A stretch of DNA of 42,352 nt from Syntrophobacterales bacterium. Lineage in GTDB: Bacteria > Desulfobacterota > Desulfobaccia > Desulfobaccales > 0-14-0-80-60-11. Position 1 is the first letter of the stretch, and the number at the start of each line of letters is the position of its first letter. Shown one piece after another: positions 37,544 to 42,352 of the stretch. Location: the NCBI GenBank assembly GCA_023229795.1, contig JALNYP010000032.1, positions 1 to 42,352 of the forward strand, read 5' to 3'. A program made the position numbers and the translations under genes. Under the pieces are notes generated by a model. That model worked only from the letters and a program-made list of their open reading frames with translations. It ran no database searches and was not told the origin of the DNA.

Positions 37544-40123
37544 ATGGAGGGAAGGAAGTTATTGCTTTGTGCGGTTTTGGCCCTGAGCCTCGGCCTGGCC
37601 GCCCACCCCGGCAATGCTACGGTTGTCACTTCCATCCCAGGTGGAACGGTCATATCCATGCCCAACGTCAACTACCACGGCCTGGGACCCAAGACCTTCT
37701 GGCCGGGGATTACCTGGACCTCTACTTACTCCGAATCGAATTTCGGTTATTCTGGTGCCTATAATTACTCGAGCAACGGCGGTTGGACCGGCGACCTCGG
37801 ACCAATGGCGGGCCTCAATGCCTCCACCGGCACCATGACCTTCACTTTCAGTACCCCGGTGTCGGCCGTCGGCGGGTTCCTTAACTACTCCCCTGGCAGC
37901 GACAACCCCACCATTATTGCGGTCTACGATGCGTCTAATCACCTGATTGAGAGCTTTAATCTCACTTTCACGACCGATGGGGGAGTTGACACTGGGTTTT
38001 TCTATGGGTTTGAGGAATCTGCCAATCTTATCAGCTCCTTCACCTTGACCGATAATTATGTCGGCATCGTCAACCTCACAACTAAGGCCAGTCCCGTGCC
38101 CCTCCCCGGGGCTATCTGGCTCCTGGGTTCCGGGTTGTTGGGCTTGGCCGGGATGAGAAAACAGGAATCTCGGATCAAAGATAATCCAGGCCAAGAAATT
38201 AATGCTGGTTCAAGGCCGAAAAAATTCGGATTTTGGAGGAACCGTTTGGGGACAAGAGCACTCGTCGCAATAATGCTGCCATTCGTCCTGGCCACGCCCC
38301 TGGGAGCCGGGCCGGCCCACGCCGGGAAGAATCCTCTCCGAAATGTGTATTTTGGCGAAACCCACGTGCACACCGGCTGGTCCTTCGATGCTTACCTCTT
38401 TGGCAACAAGCTTACCGGACCGGAAGAAGCTTATAAGTATGCGCTGGGCAAGCCGATCAAGCACCCCGTGGGATATACCATCCAACTTAAGCATCCGCTT
38501 GACTGGGTGGGGGTGACCGACCATTCGGAATATGCGGGCACGGTTCGGCTGGCCAATGAACCCGGGTCGGCGATCAGCAAGCTGCCCATCGCGGAGAAGC
38601 TCAAGGTCCGCAGCAAGGCCGATATTCAAAGAATTTTCGCGTGGCTCGGCGATTCGCTGGCCAAAAACCAGCCGGTCAAGGAGTTGGTTGACCCTCAGGT
38701 AGCGGGCGCCGTCTGGAAACAAAACGTGGCCTTTGCCGACCGGTTTTACCGGCCCGGCAAGTTCACGACCTTCCCGGCCTACGAGTGGACCTCCACTCCG
38801 AACAACTGCAATCTGCACCGCAATATCCTGTTCAAAGACTCCAAGAAGGTGCCGGAGGTGCCCTTCAGCTCTCTTGATTCCCGGCATCCCGAAGACCTGT
38901 GGAAATGGATGGACGGCCAGCGCCAGTCGGGCCATGAAGTGCTGGCAATTTCACACAACGCCAACCTGAGCGACGGCCTGATTTTTCCCACTGAGGTGGA
39001 CAGCCAAGGCCGGCCCCTAGACGCAGCCTGGGCCCAAGAGCGGATGCGCAATGAACCGCTCTCGGAGGTGAAGCAGATCAAGGGCCAGTCAGAAACACAT
39101 CCCCTGCTTTCTCCTAATGACGAGTTTGCCAATTTTGAGGTCTTGGATTATTTGCTTTTTGTCCAGCAGAAGCGGCCCATACAGGTCCACGGCAGCTATA
39201 TCCGGGAAGGCCTGGAGAACGGCATGGCGATGCAGGACCGCCTCGGCTATAACCCCTACAAGGTCGGCTTCGTGGGCGGGTCCGATTCTCATGACACCGG
39301 GTCGCCGTACCGGCAAAAGAACTTTTTCGGCGCCCATGGGTCCATCGATGGGGGGCTCAAGGAGCGGATGTCAGGCGTCAACATGGTCGGCCTGGATATT
39401 TTGCAGGAAAACCCGGCCGGACTCACCGGGGTGTGGGCGGAGGAAAACACCCGGGAAACCATCTTTGCTGCCCTGCAGCGCCGGGAGACTTACGCCACCA
39501 GCGGACCACGCCATAAGCTGCGCTTTTTTGGCGGCTGGGGGTTTAAAGGACTGAAGCCGCAAGGAGGCTTTGGCAACAAAGAATGGGTGAAGACCGCTTA
39601 TGAACAAGGTGTCCCCATGGGCAGTGACCTGCCGGCGCCCAAGGCCAAGGCCCCGACCTTCATTGTCTGGGCGGTGAAAGACCCCGATAGCGGCAATCTC
39701 GACCGTATCCAGATCATCAAGGGTTGGACCAAAAACGGCCAGACCTTCGAGAAGATCTATGACGCGGCCTGGTCCGGCCACCGCCAGATCGATCCGGGGA
39801 CCGGCAAATTGCCGCCGGTTGGCAACACCGTGAATCTTTCGACCGCCACGTACCAGAACACCATCGGGGCTACCGAACTCAAGGCGGTGTGGACCGATCC
39901 GGATTTCGATCCCAGCCTGCAGACATGTTACTATGCCCGGGTGCTGGAAATCCCTACTCCCCGCTGGAGCACCATTCAGGCGAGGAAATTGGGGATGGCG
40001 CCGCCCACCACCGCCAAAACTATGGGAGTCGAGCACCCTGTGCCTCCGACCGTACAGGAGCGGGCCTGGAGTTCGCCCATCTGGTACTCCCCTCCCGATG
40101 AGGTGCGGAAGAGTGCCAAGTAG
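37544..40123 (+). CDS. VPLPG-CTERM protein fused in frame to an exported DUF3604 protein
   Basis: 859 residues from the ATG at 37544, which has GAGGAGG just upstream; an ATG at 37499 lacks one. Residues 1-206 look like a complete small PEP-CTERM-type protein: signal peptide (MEGRKLLLCAVLALSLGLAA), a beta-rich body, and a C-terminal sorting signal VPLPGAIWLLGSGLLGLAGM followed by RK. With no stop, the frame runs into a second signal-like peptide (about 239-262, LVAIMLPFVLATPLGAGPAHA) and a DUF3604 domain (about 263-855). Metal-binding-like motifs are FGETHVHTGWSFDA, VTDHSEYAG and GGSDSHDTGS, reminiscent of PHP-type phosphoesterases. A strong internal ribosome site at 38235 could start the DUF3604 part separately. 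DUF3604 activity is unknown. It ends in TAG, directly followed in the same frame by a barrel domain. Confidence 0.82.
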   Translation: MEGRKLLLCAVLALSLGLAAHPGNATVVTSIPGGTVISMPNVNYHGLGPKTFWPGITWTSTYSESNFGYSGAYNYSSNGGWTGDLGPMAGLNASTGTMTFTFSTPVSAVGGFLNYSPGSDNPTIIAVYDASNHLIESFNLTFTTDGGVDTGFFYGFEESANLISSFTLTDNYVGIVNLTTKASPVPLPGAIWLLGSGLLGLAGMRKQESRIKDNPGQEINAGSRPKKFGFWRNRLGTRALVAIMLPFVLATPLGAGPAHAGKNPLRNVYFGETHVHTGWSFDAYLFGNKLTGPEEAYKYALGKPIKHPVGYTIQLKHPLDWVGVTDHSEYAGTVRLANEPGSAISKLPIAEKLKVRSKADIQRIFAWLGDSLAKNQPVKELVDPQVAGAVWKQNVAFADRFYRPGKFTTFPAYEWTSTPNNCNLHRNILFKDSKKVPEVPFSSLDSRHPEDLWKWMDGQRQSGHEVLAISHNANLSDGLIFPTEVDSQGRPLDAAWAQERMRNEPLSEVKQIKGQSETHPLLSPNDEFANFEVLDYLLFVQQKRPIQVHGSYIREGLENGMAMQDRLGYNPYKVGFVGGSDSHDTGSPYRQKNFFGAHGSIDGGLKERMSGVNMVGLDILQENPAGLTGVWAEENTRETIFAALQRRETYATSGPRHKLRFFGGWGFKGLKPQGGFGNKEWVKTAYEQGVPMGSDLPAPKAKAPTFIVWAVKDPDSGNLDRIQIIKGWTKNGQTFEKIYDAAWSGHRQIDPGTGKLPPVGNTVNLSTATYQNTIGATELKAVWTDPDFDPSLQTCYYARVLEIPTPRWSTIQARKLGMAPPTTAKTMGVEHPVPPTVQERAWSSPIWYSPPDEVRKSAK
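38235..38248 (+). promoter_or_regulatory. Internal Shine-Dalgarno and TTG start inside the fused gene
   Basis: GGAGGA (38235-38240) lies five bases before an in-frame TTG (38246-38248). Initiation there would give a 625-residue DUF3604 protein beginning with its own signal peptide (LGTRALVAIMLP...), close to the normal size for the family. This would let one frame encode both the fused and the separate product. Confidence 0.5.
40121..40123 (+). other. Single in-frame TAG separating DUF3604 from an autotransporter barrel
   Basis: The codons on both sides are in the same phase: ...RKSAK, TAG, GLTVADLKQQQ... The barrel frame is open from the codon after TAG to 41044. It could be a recent nonsense mutation, a read-through site, or a sequencing error. 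TAG also ends ordinary genes in this window (the RlmD-like methyltransferase, the cyclase, the single receiver), so it is a normal stop here. Confidence 0.7.
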
Positions 40124-40132
40124 GGCCTGACC

Positions 40133-41044
40133 GTGGCCGATCTCAAACAGCAGCAGTCGCTCGATCAACAAGGTGAACGACGACAAGCAGCCTCACCCGG
40201 GGCCGGCCGGAACCGCTGGGGTCTCTATCTGGACGGCGGCGCGGCCTTTGGCAGCCAAAAATCCTCCATCAACCAAACGGGCTACAACTTTAATCTGGGT
40301 GGTATGACTTTAGGGGCCGATTACCGGCTGCGGGACAACCTTCTGGTGGGCCTGGCTACGGGCTACAGCAATACCAGTGCCAGATTCTACGGCTCCGGGG
40401 GCAGCGTGAACACCAATACCGTGCCCTTCAACGCCTACGCTGCCTATTTCCCTGGCTCCCTCTACGCCTACGGCTCGCTGGGCTATTCTCTCAACCTCTA
40501 CGACCTGAACCGGGGCATCAGCTTTAACGGCTTTAGCCGTAGCGCCACCAGTTCTGCTACCGGCAACCAACTGAACCTGTATGGTGAGACCGGCTATGAC
40601 CTGAAACTCAGCCACTTCATCCTGACGCCGTCTGCCACCCTTGCATACTCCGGCCTCTGGGTGGGCAGCTTTACGGAATCAGGAACCGGGGCCCTGAACC
40701 TGAAGGTAGGGGCCCAAAACGCCAATTCCGTGCAAACCGGACTGGGCGGCCGTCTCACCGTCCCTCTCCGGCTGGGCTCGGTCAAGGTGGTCCCCCAGGG
40801 CTATGCCTTCTATCAACACGAGTTTGCCAACGGTAGCCGGAACCTTAATGCCAGCCTGAGCCAGGGGAGCAACAGCTTCAGCTTCCAGACCGACGCAGCC
40901 AAGCGGAACTTCGCCCTGGTAGGGGCTAGCGTCACTGCGGGACTGAGGAAGAATCTCTACGCCCAGGTCAACTTCAACGCCGAGGTGGGCCGGACCGGCT
41001 CCACCGCCCAATTCATCAACGCCGGACTACGATATGAGTTCTAA
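40133..41044 (+). CDS. Autotransporter beta-barrel domain without its own signal or passenger
   Basis: 303 residues from a GTG; AGGG seven bases upstream is a weak ribosome site. A short polar linker (KQQQSLDQQGERRQ) is followed by a complete autotransporter beta-domain (about 27-303) ending in the aromatic GLRYEF. It resembles AT1's barrel along its length, for example GSFTESGTGALNLKVGAQN here and GGFTESNAGALSLKVGSQS there. No signal peptide is present, so as a separate product it could not reach the outer membrane. It makes sense as the C-terminal domain of the preceding DUF3604 frame, from which only the TAG separates it. Confidence 0.85.
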   Translation: MADLKQQQSLDQQGERRQAASPGAGRNRWGLYLDGGAAFGSQKSSINQTGYNFNLGGMTLGADYRLRDNLLVGLATGYSNTSARFYGSGGSVNTNTVPFNAYAAYFPGSLYAYGSLGYSLNLYDLNRGISFNGFSRSATSSATGNQLNLYGETGYDLKLSHFILTPSATLAYSGLWVGSFTESGTGALNLKVGAQNANSVQTGLGGRLTVPLRLGSVKVVPQGYAFYQHEFANGSRNLNASLSQGSNSFSFQTDAAKRNFALVGASVTAGLRKNLYAQVNFNAEVGRTGSTAQFINAGLRYEF

Positions 41045-41489
41045 GTGCTCAAATAACCCCTGGACCAGAGGTGTTGTTTGCTGCTATATATCGGTGCATT
41101 TTTCTTTCATTAACTTTCACTGAAAGTTAATGCCTGGCGCACCTGGAAAGACGTAATCCGGAAAAAAATTCATAAAATTACCTCATCAGTCTCATCTTCT
41201 CTGGTTATTTTGCACTTACCCTTTTAGACTGAGGGGCGATGCCTGGACCTCGACAATGCTTTCACACCTCCCGCCCATTTCATCTTGGGGCACACAAAAA
41301 GTATAAATCTGGTTAATTATCTGATATTATTACGGATGGAGTCAGATTCCCTGCGGTGCAAGAGCGGGCCCAAGCGGCGCTGATCCGGGCAGAACCCGAA
41401 TACAAAGCGGGCCTGAAGCGGCTAGCCCCATCTTATCCGAGCCAAATTTCAAGATTTAAGGCATCACCGGCCCTAAGAAAAGCTGAAGG
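41045..41489. other. Intergenic region with a perfect hairpin
   Basis: AT-rich at first, then mixed. It contains an imperfect 7-bp hairpin soon after the barrel stop (41055-41075) and the perfect inverted repeat at 41108-41132. A GTG-started open frame from 41356 overlaps the kinase gene in another frame and is not supported. No clear promoter was identified. Confidence 0.4.
41108..41132. repeat. Perfect 11-bp inverted repeat with 3-nt loop
   Basis: CATTAACTTTC and GAAAGTTAATG flank ACT. No T-tract follows on either strand. The arm shares CATTAACTT with the hairpin at 4454-4476, suggesting a dispersed short element or a common binding site. Confidence 0.55.
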
Positions 41490-42352
41490 ATGGCAGCTCC
41501 TCAAGACCAAACCTTGGATAATCTCTTTGCCGTGGCCGAGGCCTTCGCCACCCAGGGCGAGGTTATCGCCGTCCAGCCCTATGGCAGCGGCAACGTGCAT
41601 GATACCTTTCTGGTGACGGTGGGCGGGGCGCAGCCTTTAGCTCTGGATGGGGTCGAAGAAGCGCACTTCATCTTGCAGCGTCTCAACACCCGGGTGTTTC
41701 GGCAGCCCGAACTGGTCATGGGAAACCTGCGCACTTGCACCGAGCATTTGCGCCGGAGTCTTCGGGGGGCTCCCGCCAGGCCCGGCCGCGGCTGGCAAGC
41801 GCCCCGGGTGCTGTTGACCCGGGACGGCCGGGACCACCTGATTGACTCGAGCGGCTCGTTCTGGCGGGCTCTCAGTTTTATCGGCGCAGCCCAGACCTTT
41901 GATATTATCGAAGATATGGCCCACGCCCGGGAAGTGGGCTATGCCCTGGGCCGGTTTCATTACCTCCTGAGCGACCTCCCAACCGAGCGTCTGGCCGACA
42001 CTTTGCCGGGATTTCATGTGACCCCGGGCTACCTGCGCCACTACGACGCAATTCTGGCGCAGCACAGTGTGCCCCCAGCCCCCGAAGTCAGTTACGCCTT
42101 ACGGTTTATCAGCGCCCGCCGGGCCTGGGCCGCGGTATTGGAGGAAGCCAGGGCTCGAGGCGAGCTTGATCTCCGCCCCATCCACGGCGACCCCAAGGTC
42201 AACAACGTCATGCTGGACGCGGCCACCGGCCATGCTGTCGCCATGGTGGACCTGGACACCGTCAAGCCCGGCCTGATCCATTATGATATCGGCGACTGCC
42301 TGCGCTCGGGCTGCAATCCCCTGGGCGAAGAAACCGAGGAGTGGGAGCGGGT
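41490..42352 (+). CDS. APH-fold phosphotransferase, NahK-like sugar kinase (3' end outside window)
   Basis: Open from the ATG at 41490 to the window end (287 codons) without a stop. The N-lobe begins with a nucleotide-loop-like segment (VQPYGSGNVHDTF). The catalytic loop is HGDPKVNN (His232, Asp234, Asn239) and the metal-binding segment is MVDLDTVKPGLIHYDIGDCL. The DLDTVxPGxxxYDxGD pattern is typical of N-acetylhexosamine 1-kinase and related enzymes in the aminoglycoside phosphotransferase superfamily. A sugar-1-kinase role, perhaps in amino-sugar salvage, is the best guess; the exact substrate is not determined. Confidence 0.85.
   Translation, partial: MAAPQDQTLDNLFAVAEAFATQGEVIAVQPYGSGNVHDTFLVTVGGAQPLALDGVEEAHFILQRLNTRVFRQPELVMGNLRTCTEHLRRSLRGAPARPGRGWQAPRVLLTRDGRDHLIDSSGSFWRALSFIGAAQTFDIIEDMAHAREVGYALGRFHYLLSDLPTERLADTLPGFHVTPGYLRHYDAILAQHSVPPAPEVSYALRFISARRAWAAVLEEARARGELDLRPIHGDPKVNNVMLDAATGHAVAMVDLDTVKPGLIHYDIGDCLRSGCNPLGEETEEWER

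Noticed and set aside
41356..41616. GTG-started open frame of 86 codons
   Set aside because: It overlaps the start of the APH-like kinase in another frame and shows no recognisable domain.

Overview
The window looks like a chromosomal segment of a GC-rich, didermic, surface-active bacterium. The gene content (autotransporters with outer-membrane beta-barrels, lipoproteins, a PEP-CTERM-type sorting signal, PAS histidine kinases, a class I c-di-GMP riboswitch, a CHASE2-cyclase/FecR-like/CHAT operon) fits a Desulfobacterota (former Deltaproteobacteria) lineage. That placement is inference from gene content, not from a marker gene.

Layout. Positions 1-4416 carry ordinary genes: the end of a PAS histidine kinase, a small lipoprotein, an acetoacetate-decarboxylase-family protein and an RlmD-like 23S rRNA methyltransferase. 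Positions 4417-8303 are patchier and include AT-rich stretches: an exported WD40-like protein, a free-standing Lrp/AsnC effector domain, a BrnT toxin with a helix-turn-helix antitoxin, an apparent antitoxin remnant and long gene-poor gaps. Positions 8304-13596 hold a tight three-gene operon: CHASE2 adenylate/guanylate cyclase, exported FecR-like protein, and exported TPR-CHAT (caspase-like) protein.

Positions 14088-41044 form a surface-protein region. It contains a TPR lipoprotein (minus strand), a c-di-GMP-I riboswitch, a 3453-residue glycine-rich autotransporter (AT1), a histidine kinase with an ABC-type periplasmic sensor domain, a FixJ-like regulator plus a single-domain receiver, a second giant autotransporter (AT2, about 2440 residues) and a second TPR lipoprotein paralogous to the first. 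It ends with one long reading frame that joins a VPLPG-type sorting signal to a DUF3604 protein and then, after a single in-frame TAG, to an autotransporter barrel closely resembling that of AT1. Positions 41490-42352 hold the start of an APH/NahK-like sugar kinase that runs off the window.

How the genes may work together (inference): c-di-GMP controls AT1 through the riboswitch; the kinase and receivers between the two giant genes may control AT2 or both; the paralogous TPR lipoproteins may act as periplasmic or outer-membrane partners of the giant autotransporters; the exported CHAT protein may process surface proteins. The most unusual points are the riboswitch abutting a roughly 10-kb adhesin gene, and the 3.5-kb sorting-signal/DUF3604/TAG/barrel frame.
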